Positions 12,655 to 23,508 are shown, counted from the first letter of the stretch. The stretch is 64,000 nucleotides of DNA from Limnanthes douglasii subsp. nivea (GCA_036936605.1 JAUPFV010000001.1:117870771-117934770); one strand, 5' to 3'. Numbers and translations: made by a program. Notes: generated from the sequence alone by a model not told the origin.

Positions 12655-12824
12655 AAGATATTATAATTAATGTATAGTATTACAATATAATAGTTAGGTG
12701 TATATTTAGAGATTATATAAAAATAGAAAAAATAATATAAATATGATTACATTAACTTTTTTGTAGATTTGTTATATTTTTTTAGATATTTATGCTTATA
12801 TTATCATACTTTTTAGTCTGATTT
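12655..12824. repeat. Direct repeat, copy 2
   Basis: Second copy of the segment at 11388-11640, with an internal deletion. Its right part received the SINE at 12825, so the SINE insertion is younger than this duplication. Confidence 0.55.
12808..12824. repeat. SINE target-site duplication, left
   Basis: ACTTTTTAGTCTGATTT here is repeated exactly at 13031-13047 on the other side of the SINE. Confidence 0.9.
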
Positions 12825-13030
12825 TTTTTCCGGAGGGAACCCGCAGCCGCTTCTCATAGCGCATAGGGTAAAACCTCAGTCTGACGCGATAGCCTGCAAA
12901 CCAACGACAGAAGGTAAACCACACAAGGTGACAGACTCAGCCGAGAAAGCGTATGTAGAGGGACTCGAACTCATGACCTTTGGTCACGAGAACACCATAC
13001 TCAACCAACTCGGCTACCCCCTTGGGGGCT
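12825..13030 (-). mobile_element. tRNA-derived SINE, minus strand
   Basis: On the minus strand the element starts at 13030 and reads GGGGGTAGCCGAGTTGGTTG. TAGCCGAGTTGG fits the pol III A box, and about 40 nt further GAGTTCGAGTCCC fits the B box. The downstream body ends in GGGTTCCCTCCGG followed by an A-rich tail (T run at 12825-12829 on the plus strand). A perfect 17-bp target duplication flanks it. The structure and length of about 200 bp are those of plant tRNA-related SINEs mobilised in trans by LINE machinery. The well kept boxes and perfect TSD suggest a fairly recent insertion. Confidence 0.92.
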
Positions 13031-13047
13031 ACTTTTTAGTCTGATTT
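13031..13047. repeat. SINE target-site duplication, right
   Basis: Exact 17-bp copy of 12808-12824. Confidence 0.9.
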
Positions 13048-13828
13048 AATGATACTACGTGTTTATATTTGGTTGTCTATAATCAATTCATTAAATATAT
13101 TAAATAATATTTTTACTCATAAATATTTATATATCCAATGTTGAAGAGTTGTTATAGACTCATAATTAACAAAATATCAATATAGGAATTATTACCTTTT
13201 GAAAATACAACAATATATATCGATAATAAATAATCAAATTACTAAACAATACTAAACCATTTTTATATTATGGGTAAAGTACTATTTAAGATCCAAAATC
13301 CTAATTATTATTCATCCAAAATCCTAATTATTATTCATCCAAGATCCATATTTTTATTATTTTCTAAGAAAGACTCGTTTTAGTTAAATATTTACCATTC
13401 AAGACCCACTAATAATCTAAATATCCATACTCTATAATATAAAAGGTTTCTAGACCCATACTTCATATTTTCCCCAATTCTCTCTATCTCTACCTGAATA
13501 GAACAACTCTAACGGTTAGGCGATTCTTCATTTTTTACTCAATTTTCTTGTTTTTCTTTTGTTTTCGTATGTTTTTTTGTTGTGTTTTTAGTTGATTTTG
13601 AAGTTTGATTTTGGATATCTGTTTAGATAAGTCGATTTGTGTGTGGTAAGTCAAATTTTGATTTTGGAAATAGGGGTACTCGAGATCTGTTTTGTTTCTG
13701 AGTTTTGGTATTTACATGGTTTTTTTGACTAATGTAGTTTATATGTTGTATTTCAGTTAGTTTTTCGTCGACTTTAGTATGGTTTTGAGTTTCTGAAATT
13801 TATGTATCGAATAAAACGTAGGGGAATG

Positions 13829-14005
13829 AGATGAAAAACGTTTGTATTTGTACGTACGGATAGTTGCAAAACGTGCAATTCTTCTAGAATGTAGGTGCAA
13901 AACATGATTTTGATAGATGCAAAACATTTGTATTTATACGTACGGATAGTTGCAAAACGTGCAATTCTTTTAGAATAGTAGATGCAAAACACGATTTTGA
14001 TAAAT
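13829..14005. repeat. Two tandem copies of an 88-bp unit
   Basis: Each copy contains TACGTACGGATAGTTGCAAA and then CGTGCAATTCTT; the starts are about 87-88 bp apart. A 72-codon minus-strand frame across it is only the translation of the repeat. Confidence 0.8.
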
Positions 14006-14178
14006 GCGAAATGTTATTTGTTCTTTTAATAAATAAAAAATCAAAACATATCATAAGTGGTACTAGTTTTGTTCATCTTAAAAAAACAAAACCAACGGTA
14101 TTTTCGGATTTTTTATGAGTTACGGTTTAAAAGATACAGACTTTTAAAAAATTTCAAATTTATAGGGTAAATGAAGAC

Positions 14179-14440
14179 AATGCGAAACCTTTTTTGTTTT
14201 GATAGATGCGAAACCTTCTTTATTTTGCTAGATGCGAAATCTTTTTTATTTTAATAGATGATAAACCTTCTTTATTTTGATAGAACATAAACTTTATTTA
14301 TTTTGCTAGATGAGAAACCTCTATTTTGATAGATGCGAAACCTTCTTTATTTTGATAGATGCGAAACCTTCTTTATTTTGATAAATGCAAAACCGTTTTT
14401 ATTTTGATAGATGTGAAACGAGTCACTAGATGCAAAACCA
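14179..14440. repeat. Minisatellite, unit about 26 bp
   Basis: About ten tandem units of GATGCGAAACCTTCTTTATT plus TTGATA, some shortened or diverged. The core ATGCGAAACC is also found in the arrays at 538-2165. Confidence 0.9.
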
Positions 14441-14789
14441 TATAACTAAAAAACGTGTGTAAATTTATTTGTTAAAAAAAATCAAAACATATCATGAATA
14501 GTACTAGTTTTTTTCGTCTTAAATAACAAAACCAATGGTATTTTCGGACTCTTTTTCCGAGTTACGGTTTAAACGATACGGGTCTTTAAAAATTAAATTA
14601 AAAAAAAAGAGAAGAGAAGTTGGTTACTCTATTTTATATAGAAGAGTATTTAAGGTATACAATTTCTTTAAATTTTTAGGTCTTTATTTGTAATAGGTTT
14701 AATGGTAAGTCTCTCTTATATTATCTTTCGTGTAAACTAAATAATTTTATTTAGAAAATAAACCATTGTTCTTTAGCAAAAGTTAGAGG

Positions 14790-15060
14790 TGGTTGATCTT
14801 TCAAACTGTTTTTCCACAAGATTTTTGAAGTTTTTGAATATAGTTAACATTGACTTTTGTCATTAATAGGATAGAACCAGGTATACCTTCAGTGATCATC
14901 AAGAAATATGACATAGAACTTGTACCCTTCTGTTGATAGAATATGAGAAGGACCCCATACATCACTGTCATTTCATTTCTTTCAATAGAACTCAGATTAC
15001 AAGACTTCAAAACAGAATTTCGAACGTTGAGAGATGGATGGCCAAGCTTCATATGTCATC
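14790..15060 (-). pseudogene. Copia integrase fragment
   Basis: Reads KLGHPSLNVRNSVLKSCNLS, the H-x-x-H part of the copia GAG-pre-integrase zinc region. After a frameshift comes a segment matching the WGPS...DDxSR core start (seen as YGVLLIF / STEGYKFYVIF-like readings in different frames). The core is broken off at the end of the element. Confidence 0.65.
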
Positions 15061-15408
15061 CATCCTTTAGGGAAGTATAAACAACAAAATGAAAGCTAGA
15101 GATAGTGGTTTGGGGAGGTCTAGTTACTCAATCAATAATAGAGGATGGATGGCATAGGAAGCTAGAGGCTTCCTCTGTTATTGCTTGAGTAACTAGACCT
15201 CCCGATGTAGTTTCTATTTGGACCTCTAGATCCACCATAGAAGCCTCTAGAGTTACTATTGTTTTGTTGTTGTTTGAAGTCTGCTTTTTGAGTGAAGTTG
15301 GCAGACGCTAGATTCAGACTATACACACTGCTTTGTAAGTTAAGTAATTGTTCAAGTCTTCTTTCAAATGTGAGCAGGCTTGTCTGTAGATCTAGCCAAC
15401 TCAGATTT

Positions 15409-16038
15409 TCATTTTTTTGTCAAACTCACCGCAATATGGGTGTATTCTGAGTCTAAGCCAGCAAGAACTTGGGTGACCAAGTCATCCATTAACACACCAA
15501 AACCAGCAAGAAGCAAGTTATCAGATATAGTTTTCATTTTGCTTAGGTAATCAGACATAGTAGTGTTACCTTTACGAGTTCTATGGAACTCTGACTTGAA
15601 ATAGGTGACCCTGGCTCTCGTTTGTGAACCAGAGAGTTTGCTGGCAGCTTCCCAGAGACCTTTTGAGGTCTCTTCCTCCATCAGTTAAGCAACTAATTCT
15701 GGGCTTATGGTTGAGTAAAGCCAGCCCAGAAGAAGCTGGTCTTTAGAGACCCAGTCTTCATATTCAGGGTTCTCTGTAACATTTCCTTCAGAGTCAATGA
15801 CAAAACTGGCAGGACATAGCTTGTCTCATATGATGAAACCACCTAATTTGTTTCCCTTCACCATAGGAAGAATCATAGTCTTCCATAACAGATAGTTGTT
15901 TCCATCTAGTCAAATGTTATGACTGCTATTGTTGTTGATTGTGTGTAGGTGCAGAATTTTGCTGCTGTTGGTGAAGCTACTAGGAAGGACAGACTCAAGT
16001 GAGTTACTGTTGAGGGAAGGTGATTCAGGATTGGCCAT
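15409..16038 (-). pseudogene. Copia gag (UBN2-type) with three in-frame stops
   Basis: Starting at the ATG at 16038, 28 nt behind the PBS, a single frame of 210 codons runs to 15409. It is interrupted by three stop codons but not frameshifted. Recognisable stretches are LDGNNYLLWKTMILPM, GNKLGGF, EYEDWVSKDQLLLGWLYSTI, ETSKGLWEAASKL and TRARVTYFKSEFHRTRKGN. These are the conserved blocks of copia capsid proteins of the DUF4219/UBN2 kind. The protein would form the particle shell. The stops make it non-functional. Confidence 0.85.
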
Positions 16039-16052
16039 TGAAGGCTCTAATT

Positions 16053-16066
16053 GGCTCTGGTACCAA
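16053..16066 (-). other. Copia primer-binding site
   Basis: Minus strand TTGGTACCAGAGCC, one or two changes from the usual TGGTATCAGAGC complementary to initiator Met-tRNA. Confidence 0.8.
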
Positions 16067-16069
16067 GTC

Positions 16070-16436
16070 AAATATGGAGGGTGGGCTAATTAAGGAAGAA
16101 GAAGAATTTTCTATATTTGTTATTTCTCTTTTTGTTTCCTTAAAAAACAAACCACTTACAACACTACCATATATATAGGTAGTTTGTACAGTTGTGAGTG
16201 AAATCTTTATTGTTACATCAGAGAGAGTGAAATGAAGGTACAAGTTTGTTACATTATAATTTTGTGCATGAATGTAAGAGTAGTTCAATTTCAAATCACA
16301 ACTTCTGATCGTGTGATGAGGTTTGTCCAAGATATGAACATGGGTCAATGGGCTTCACTAAAGACTTGATCCGGATTGCACTAGAGAAAGACCCGTTTTA
16401 TCCAAACGATACCTTCACACGCCGCTTTGAGTTCAC
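16070..16436 (-). repeat. Probable 5' LTR of the minus-strand copia remnant
   Basis: Lies directly upstream (minus sense) of the PBS. On the minus strand it may begin TGTGAACTC and end near CCCTCCA. A TATA-like TATATATATGG lies near 16170-16180. No second LTR is available to fix the outer end. Confidence 0.5.
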
Positions 16437-17104
16437 AAGGGATAAGTCAGCTAGTTACACTTGAAACCCTAGCTGACTTTCCCTTTTTGGTTGCTCTCCA
16501 ACTGTCGCCGGCGGAACTCTCTTCTGTCGTCAGCAAGAGTCGTAGATGCAGGTGAAGTAGTATCCTGGACAAAACACAATCAATAAATTTCACATAATTA
16601 TTTAGATAAAAATTAAGTTCGATATAATTATTATCAACATTTGAACTCAACTATATTAAATAGTTTATATTTCTTCGGATAAGTTGGAAGTTTGAAAATG
16701 ACTACATATATTTAATTTTAATTTAGAATCTAAATTCCCTACCGGATCAAATACGATTTGAAAGTTTTTATTTGTATTGATGACGCCATTCTGTTTACGT
16801 ATGTATCTACCAAACGCTAGAGTTCACGAAACAAACGACATCTCCTACTCGAATAAAAAAAGAAGAAGAAGACCATAGCATGTTACGGTAAGAATAAGTC
16901 AATTCCATCAAATACTGTAAATTTACATAAACCAGTCCCGCCCACTAACTCTATAGTATTACTTTTCTTATCACACTTGTATATAAATACAAACGTTTTT
17001 CATACCTCTCACCGAAGAAGAAGAAAAAGAAAAAAGAAGAAAAGTTTCTATATCTATCAAACTTATATTAAATTTGATCTATACTATTAATAGCTGCATG
17101 CATC
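16437..17104 (+). promoter_or_regulatory. Upstream region of the C2 gene with TATA box
   Basis: A TATATAAATAC motif at 16980-16990 lies 115 nt upstream of the ATG at 17105. Transcription would then start near 17010-17020, giving a purine-rich (GAA/AAG) 5' leader. Another GAAGAAGAAGA stretch lies near 16860. The copia LTR ends about 550 bp further upstream. No other gene is seen. Confidence 0.6.
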
Positions 17105-17629
17105 ATGTCCCGCAATATAGAGATCACAGTGCTATCAACAGAAGAATTACAGACGTATAAAAGATCTTCTTATAAGAAGAAGGATTTATACGTCAATATA
17201 AAAGTCGACCCCTTTAATCAAGCGACTACAAGACTTGATCAACAAGGAACTTGGAACCAGAAAATCGCGATGAACATGCCTATAAACGGTAGCCTACAAT
17301 ATATCACATTGGAGGTATGTTCTAAGACACATTCCAGGAGTAAACTGGTAGGGTTTGCCAGAATGCCAGTGACTGATTTCATGGGAGGTTTTGCTCCTGA
17401 AGGATACTTGCATTTTCTAAGTTATAGGTTAAAAGATGAGAGTGGAGACAGAAAAGGGATTATTAACGTTTCTGTTCGATTAAAAGGTGGCGAAAAGCTT
17501 AATTATTGTGTCACAAAGGAAAAAAATAAAACCATGATGGACTATTACAGTGGTTCCTCCAAGGCTGCTGGTGGATATGGTGCCGGAGTTGTCACTGGGA
17601 TTCCCGTATGGGGTTATAATAAACCCTAA
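17105..17629 (+). CDS. C2-domain protein, BON1-associated-protein (BAP)-like
   Basis: Intronless frame of 174 codons with a TATA box 115 nt upstream of the ATG. Residues 1-125 form one C2 domain: the start SRNIEITVLSTEEL is its first beta strand; FNQATTRLDQQGTWNQKIAM is the middle; VTDFMGGFAPEGYLHFLSYR is a hallmark of plant BAP/SRC2-like C2 proteins; GIINVSVRLKGG is its last strand. The tail (about 130-174) is Gly-rich and ends GIPVWGYNKP. Known BAPs are small membrane-associated, calcium-responsive partners of copines that restrain cell death and defence. That role is inferred from family likeness only. The acidic calcium-binding loop residues are few here, so calcium binding is uncertain. 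The 3' 60 percent is duplicated at 40461-40770. This is the only apparently intact gene in the window. Confidence 0.85.
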   Translation: MSRNIEITVLSTEELQTYKRSSYKKKDLYVNIKVDPFNQATTRLDQQGTWNQKIAMNMPINGSLQYITLEVCSKTHSRSKLVGFARMPVTDFMGGFAPEGYLHFLSYRLKDESGDRKGIINVSVRLKGGEKLNYCVTKEKNKTMMDYYSGSSKAAGGYGAGVVTGIPVWGYNKP

Positions 17630-18084
17630 ATGTTTTTTTAAAGCATGGGTGGTTTAGTTTTATGTGAACTGTACTCACAAATGTTAATGTCAAATGTCAA
17701 ATTAATACAATATACATTCTATTGTTACAAAGGAAAGAGAGACGAAATCCAATTGCATACCCAAAATGTTAATATTCAATATGGAAAATAATTAAATGTG
17801 CTTACTTCAATTTTTTTAAATAAAAGATGAGAGTCATATGTATCATTGTTTTGATTCAGCTAATTTAAATGACAACTACTATTTAGACATTGATTATGGT
17901 CTAAACGATCTATAATAACGATTTATGATCTATAATAACGATTTAGTATCTAAATATTATTTACCCTCAATCTCGTATCTTTTTTTTGTTTATAAATGTT
18001 AAAGTAAGTTAGACATAATTTAAAGCATAATCTTTTATTTAAATCCGACCTTTATATTAATTAGATTCTTACCTTAAAGAATTA
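17630..18084. other. 3' flank of the C2 gene (unit A), no further gene
   Basis: Matches 40771-41099 followed by 46861-46975 in unit B. Contains the uninterrupted MULE target site at 17952-17960. Just before 18085 unit A lacks about 620 bp present in unit B (46976-47605). Confidence 0.7.
17952..17960. other. Empty site of the MULE inserted in unit B
   Basis: AAATATTAT is present once here, followed by TTACCCTCAATCTCG. In unit B the same 9 bp (41091-41099) are followed by the MULE and then ATATATTAT (46852-46860) and TTAACATCAATCTCG. Confidence 0.9.
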
Positions 18085-18099
18085 AGGTTAAAGATTACC

Positions 18100-18407
18100 T
18101 AATACATAAACGATTTAATGTTGTTATCGATGATAAATCTACACAAGTTGATGTTATTGTACTGTCTAAAGCTCATAGTGCTCTCATATTGAGCTTGGGA
18201 GATGAACTGCTACGAGAGTTATTTGAAAAGCTTACAGAGTTTGTGATGTCGAATCCGGTGGAGGTGATTTACATTAATAATTTCTTGGTGAACATATTAT
18301 ATATGAAGAAACAGCTTTACACATTATCTAGGGATAGTAGCGTAAATTTTGGATGGAACCTAAATATTTTACAAGTGAATCATACTCGACTTGAATCCAA
18401 TTGGTAA
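18100..18407 (+). pseudogene. Copia gag remnant, unit A
   Basis: KAHSALILSLGDELLRELFE and NNFLVNILYMKKQLYTL match the conserved copia gag block in which a segment like LYMTKSLxNxLYLKxxLY follows. Stop codons lie before and after. Counterpart of 47605-47925. Confidence 0.7.
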
Positions 18408-19250
18408 GTGGAGGATGAGGACCAAACAATCATCCTTCTAAGTTATATGCCGAGAAAAGATGAATATTTTATGGATATCACGCTCTATAGGGAAGAATTT
18501 ATTATGGTGGTCGAAGTCAAGAGCGCCATAAACTCAAAAGAAGTTAAAAAAAAAGAGTTTTATGAAGGGTTGAAGGGCACCAATTGAGTGTGAATGATCG
18601 ATCAGGAAACAAAGATTTAAGTGAGAGGAGGGGAAAATCTAATTCATATTCTAAAAGAGTTGGAATGGGTTCAAAAATAATCTGTTGGACATGAAAGAAT
18701 AATGAACATATCAATTGAAACTACCTAGAAAAGGAAAATGGTAACAACCATTTGAAGACTGAAGTCATAGATGCTCCAATGATGTCTGATGATTGTTAGT
18801 ACGCTGACGGTTTAATGAATTATTATTCTTTCAGGTATGATGATAAATAGGTGTTTGATTTGGATGCATCATTTTACATTACTTCCAATAAACATTGGTT
18901 TGAAGATCTGTGAATTCTTGAGAGTATCAAAACTATTCGACTCAATTTGTCTTCATTGCCTTAGAGAGTAATTAACAATGTAGACTTTGTACCTGAAGTT
19001 AAACGTTACCATTTCTATTGGGATATTAGATGAGTAATTTTATGAAAGTCAATAGGACTAGTGGTATGTTGATTCTCGAGGCCTTTGTAGTAGTATGGGT
19101 TATATGTATAATGAAGGATTTTACCAGGTTGGGGTATCATCGTCTAGGTAATTTAAGTGAGAATTGGCTAAGTAAACATGAGATATTATATGGTACAACA
19201 ATTCAAAAGCTGAGATATATGAAAGTTGTGTACTAGGTAAAAGCAAGAGG

Positions 19251-19886
19251 GTGAAGTTTCTACCCAACAACCAGACATCCACTAAAGTACTTGATTATAT
19301 TCATTCAGATCTTTGGGGTCCATCATATGAATCTATCATAGGTGATACAAGGTACTTTATGTCATTGATTGATGATTATTCCAAGAAAGTATGTATTTTC
19401 ATTTTAAAGACCAGTGATGAAGTATTTGTTGCCTTTCTGAACTTGAAGACTTTGGTAGAGAATTCAATTAGAGAAATATTGAAAAAGCTTCGGACTAATA
19501 ATGGTTTAGAGTATATGAAAAATTATTTTACTGGATATTATGAAAATCCTTGCATTTATAGATACCGAACCATAAGTGGAACTCTCCAACATAATGGGAT
19601 TTTTGAGATAATGAATCGAAACTTGTTGGAATGGGCTTAGTGTATACTTCATACAACTAGTATGGGTCGAAGGTTTTTGGGAGAAATCATGAAAAATGTT
19701 TCATATATCATCAACATTAGTACATCTACAATGCTTAAGTTTCTTTATCCTCAACAAACATGTAGAGGAAATAAAGCTAATTTCGAACAATTGAGAGTAT
19801 TTGGATGTGTATTTTACGAACATGTGAAGCATAATAAGCTTATCCCAAGAGTAATAAAATGTTTGTTCATCGAATATCCAGAATGA
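19251..19886 (+). pseudogene. Copia integrase remnant, unit A
   Basis: Two adjoining open stretches (to 19640 and from 19662) in one frame separated by a stop. LDYIHSDLWGPS, YFMSLIDDYSKKVCIF and LRTNNGLEYM give the D, D region of the DDE core. LQHNGIFEIMNRNLLE holds the place of the GVxERxNRT helix, with the catalytic Glu replaced or shifted. FGCVFYEHV and CLFIEY correspond to the FGCxAYxH...xxFxGY block. Catalytically dead through stops and substitutions. Confidence 0.85.
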
Positions 19887-20560
19887 TTAAAATAGTATAA
19901 GTTGTGGTGCCATGAACGTGGATGTCATGAGGCTTTGATAAGTAAGGACACAATTTTCAATAAAGAGAATATTCTATTGAAGAATATGGTGAAGACTCAA
20001 CCTAGTATCATCTGTAAGAGATGTGAAGTTCATGATGGATCTGATCTTCAAAGTGAAGATGAAGATGCTTCTCCCAAATAAAATTTTAGGCTTGGTTCCG
20101 ATTCGGGTTGGACATAAAACGTTTAACCACTACATGAGTACAAATCTGGTTAAGGGCATTGTGTTCTAGGGGCTCTGAATGATCAGATAAGAGAGCAACA
20201 TGATCTTGACAGTTACCGGATCGTGAATGATAAAGCACGGGAGACCAAGAAAATAGTTGCAGAGGTATGGGTTTGTCGATGTAATCGTTTATGCTTTATC
20301 CATTGAAATATACGGAAATTTTCTTTTAACCCGAAACGTATCATGATGCTATCAAAAGTAATGATAAATAAAAACGGCTCACGACCATTAAAAAAGAACT
20401 CATATCTTTCAAGAAAATTAACATATGGATTCATATAAAGCAGCTGAAGGATTATAAATTGGTTGGAAGGGGATAGATATATAAGAAAAAGCCATGTATT
20501 CTTTGTGTTGAGTTATCCAAATCCAAAGCTAGAATCGTGGCTAAGGGATTTATGTAAAAA

Positions 20561-20966
20561 AAAAAGTTCATGTTTTTTAAAATTTTAATACTTATGTATT
20601 ATTGTTTAGAATCAAATAATCAAAAAATTATATGATTTATTAGTTTTAAAATTATAGACTAACTAATCCTTTGATTAGTTAATTGTGATATCTATTCAAT
20701 TATATCTTATATATTATCAATTTAAACTTGATATAATATATTTAAAACATACATTAAAATAAAATAATTAACAATTGTTGAACTCATTAAATAAAAGTCA
20801 ATCAATCAACCAAAGTTAGGCAAGCGAAAACCTACTTTGGTGGATTTAGTTGATATGAAATAAAAAGTTTGTTTATAACAATAATGTTTCAAAATTTGAA
20901 AAAATAATATTAAGTATGTGGATCGTTTTCAAGTAATAAATCATACTCAGTTTTTGTTATAAAATA
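20561..20966. other. AT-rich spacer, no gene seen (unit A)
   Basis: No recognised feature. Same sequence in unit B at about 50116-50520. Confidence 0.5.
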
Positions 20967-22402
20967 GAGAAAAGTACTCATAAATACCTACTCAATATCT
21001 CATTACTACTTAATACTCAGAAATTGCCTACTATCAAAAGTTACCTCCACCGGATTGAAAAACCATAAGTAAACCTTTTTTTCAGCCAAATTTCTCTTTC
21101 TTACTTTTTCTTTTTAATTTTTATTTTAGAAGTCTTTAATTTTCAAACCATATATCGGAAATGTTTTTTGAAAGTGCCATCAATTTGTTTTTTTTAAAAC
21201 GAACAAACGTAGATCCATTAATGATATTTTTGGCTTTTTTGGATTTTTTTTCATCGTTAAAAATGTACAGAACTCTCGTGGTTAAAAATGAACACAGGTC
21301 GCATGGTTGAATTATAATGAAGAACTCTCATGTTCAATATTCAATAAACTTGCATGGTTAAAAATATAGAGAACTCTCGTGGTTAAAATGTGCAGAACTC
21401 GCATAATTGAATTATAATGAATAACTTCCATGTTTAATATTCAATAGACTCTCGTTGTTAAAAATATACTAACTCTCATGGTTAAACAAGTAAAAAAATC
21501 TCACGGTTGAAATATAATAAAGAGATCTCATGTTTAATATTCAATAAACTTGCATTGTTAAAAATGTATAGAACTCTCATGGTTAAATATGTACAAAAAT
21601 TACACGGTTGGATTATAATGAAGAACTCTCGTGTTTAAGATTCAATAAACTAGCATGGTTAAAATGTATAAAGCTTGCACGGTTGTATTATAATGAAGAA
21701 CTCTCATGTTTAATATGCAATAAACTCGCATGGTTAAAAATGTACAGAACTCTCATGGTTAAAAATGTACAAAACTCTCATAGTTACAAATGTACTGAAC
21801 TCTCGTGGTTGAAAACATAATGTATAGAGCTCTCATGGTTAAAAATATACAGAACTTACATGGTTAAAAATGTACAGAATTCTCATGGTTAAAAATGTAC
21901 AAAACTCTCATAGTTAAGAATGTACATAACTCTCATGGTTGGAAACATAATGTACAAAAATCTCATGGTTAAAAATATACAGAACTCTCATGGTTAAAAT
22001 TGTACGTAACTCTCATGCTTAAAAATATACGGAACTCTCATGGTTAAACCCGTATATTACTAGAATTGTTTTTTTAAGAGATTAAAAAATATATCATCAA
22101 TTTATCTAGTTTTGTTCGTTTTAAAAAAACCGATGGTACTTTCAGATTTTTCTTTCGAGCTCTATTTAAGGATATGAATATTGTAAAAAATAAAATAAAA
22201 AAGTAAGAAATGAAAACTTTGGCTCAAGAATTATAAGTAGTTACGTGGCTGGTGATGAAACCTGAGTATTTGAGGTATTATTAAATAATTATGTATTAAT
22301 TGAAAGTTATATAGATGAGATGAGTATTAAGTAAGCATAAATAATAGTTTGAGTATTAGATGACAATATAGTTTGTGAGTAGATACCTCCAATATCATTT
22401 CC
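20967..22402. mobile_element. Minisatellite-bearing MULE-like non-autonomous element, unit A
   Basis: The left end GAGAAAAGTACTCATAAATA CCTACTC and the right end (minus strand) GGAAATGATATTGGAGGTAT CTACTC are imperfect inverted repeats; the subterminal ACTTAATACTCA also occurs inverted on both sides. Flanks TATAAAATA and TTAAAAACA (TTTAAAACA in unit B) could be a degraded 9-bp target duplication. No coding capacity. The bulk is the minisatellite at 21262-22050. Confidence 0.5.
21262..22050. repeat. Minisatellite, unit about 24-26 bp, unit A
   Basis: Some thirty units of the type AACTCTCATGGTTAAAAATG plus TACAG, with interspersed variants (GAATTATAATGAAG, TTTAATATTCAATAAAC). A block with a 130-bp higher-order period is seen at 21761 and 21891. 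The 70-codon frame at 21608-21820 is a translation of the repeat. The unit B counterpart is shorter (50815-51345). Confidence 0.92.
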
Positions 22403-22992
22403 TTAAAAACATATGTACTGGCTTTTGCTAAAACAAAAAGTACAAAACTTATGAATGATCAAACTATTGCAATTGCACCAACATCAAACTATCTTTTAAC
22501 TTTTTATAGCTAAAGTATCATCAAATAGTCAAATTATCATTTCAATAAAATCATGAAACATTATCATAATTTTTTTATAGTGATAAAAGTGTATACATAT
22601 CATAGCTAAGGTTTCGTCAAATAGTCAAAATTATTTTTTAATAAATCATAAAATTTGGTCATAAACTTTTTTTATAAGTGATAAAATCGTATTTAGTTCG
22701 GTCTAATCTTATTGATATACCAATAACCTAAGTAACCAAATATACGAGAGATTCACTCAAAATGAAGTTAATTTTAAATTTAAATCGTTAGAGATAAATA
22801 AAATATAGAAGATATTTAGTATAACAGTAGACTTATAAATAAAGGTACAACAATCACTAATAAGATAACATATTTTTTTTCGTTCTTATTTTTGCTTTAC
22901 ATTAAATATCTTTATTTCTAAATTTTTTATATTTCACTCCAAACCCAAATTCCGCTACGACTAAGCATAACAACTCAAAAATATTGATATCA
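22403..22992 (+). repeat. Spacer and probable 5' LTR part of gypsy remnant, unit A
   Basis: Ends directly before the gypsy PBS at 22994. A TATA-like GACTTATAAATAAAGG near 22829-22844 fits an LTR promoter about 150 bp before the LTR end. The outer LTR limit cannot be fixed without a second LTR. Otherwise AT-rich and non-coding. Confidence 0.45.
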
Positions 22993-23061
22993 GTTGGCGT
23001 TACCTGTAGAAAACGAAATTATTTTCCAATAGAATAAAAAATCCAATAATACCATTAGCTC

Positions 23062-23508
23062 ATGTTGAATTCCAACAGTATGATCAACTCGTTCGTAGAT
23101 GATGAGACTGAAATGGAGCAACCGAGTGAACATCCCAATGCTTTGGTAGCCAAGAAGGATCTGGTAATATCTCATACTGAAATTGGCCATTTGGCACAAC
23201 AGTTAAAGAAATAACAAGCTAAAATAAAATTATTGTTGCACAAACAACTAATATTGAAAACTCTCATAGTCAATTATGTTATCGAGAGAGTCAAAGATGA
23301 AGAATGCAACGATGAGACTTTGAGAATTTTGAAATATCATCTAGAAATTGAAGCCCATGAAAAGAAGAAACACTATAAGGGAGCTTTGAATAGAGGCAAA
23401 GAAAATTTATATCGAGGATCCAGCAATAGAGACAATAAGAAAAAAATACGTCGTAAGGATAAAACACAAGATCAACTCCAATTCTCAAGTAAAATCGAAG
23501 AGAAATGA
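23062..23508 (+). pseudogene. Gypsy gag N-terminal part, unit A
   Basis: ATG at 23062, about 50 nt after the PBS. One frame to the TGA at 23506-23508, with a single in-frame stop at about 23212. Charged, Lys-rich, with no zinc knuckle visible. Called gag from its position after the PBS and before the protease; sequence support is weak. Confidence 0.5.

Larger units (their letters stand above)
13272..14720. mobile_element. Minisatellite-bearing non-autonomous element (MULE-like ends)
   Basis: The left end GGGTAAAGTACTATTTAAG resembles the left end of the element at 20967 (GAGAAAAGTACTCATAAATA). The right part around 14630-14720 shows inverted similarity to the left part (ACTTACCATTAAACC and AATACTCTTCTATATAAAAT read on the minus strand). 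The interior holds two minisatellites. No coding frame is recognised. Class and exact ends are uncertain, and no target duplication was established. Confidence 0.4.
14790..16070 (-). mobile_element. Ty1/copia remnant, minus strand (gag and integrase pieces)
   Basis: On the minus strand the order is 5' LTR (16070-16436), PBS TTGGTACCAGAGCC (16053-16066), gag (16038 to about 15409), zinc-knuckle linker debris, and an integrase segment (15052-14790). Protease and part of integrase are deleted between gag and the integrase piece. RT, RNase H and the 3' LTR are missing. The element is truncated at about 14790. Confidence 0.8.
18085..20560 (+). mobile_element. Ty1/copia remnant, unit A (5' end lost)
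   Basis: Contains in order gag (to 18407), protease-like segment (about 18850-19010), integrase (19251-19886), the linker YKLWCHERGCHEALISKD (about 19905-19960) and the start of the RT region (IKQLKDYKLVGRG, about 20437-20475; KARIVAKGF, about 20529-20555). It stops there, so the RT core, RNase H and 3' LTR are missing. Unlike its unit B counterpart, the PBS and the first gag codons are deleted. Confidence 0.8.

Noticed and set aside
12950..13030. Functional tRNA gene
   Set aside because: A and B boxes are present, but the body continues 120 bp further with a SINE-like tail and a 17-bp target duplication; no cloverleaf with paired acceptor ends was found.
13774..13992. 72-codon minus-strand frame as a gene
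   Set aside because: It is a translation of the 88-bp tandem unit.
21608..21820. 70-codon repetitive protein
   Set aside because: Translation of the minisatellite, with no start context and no counterpart frame in unit B.
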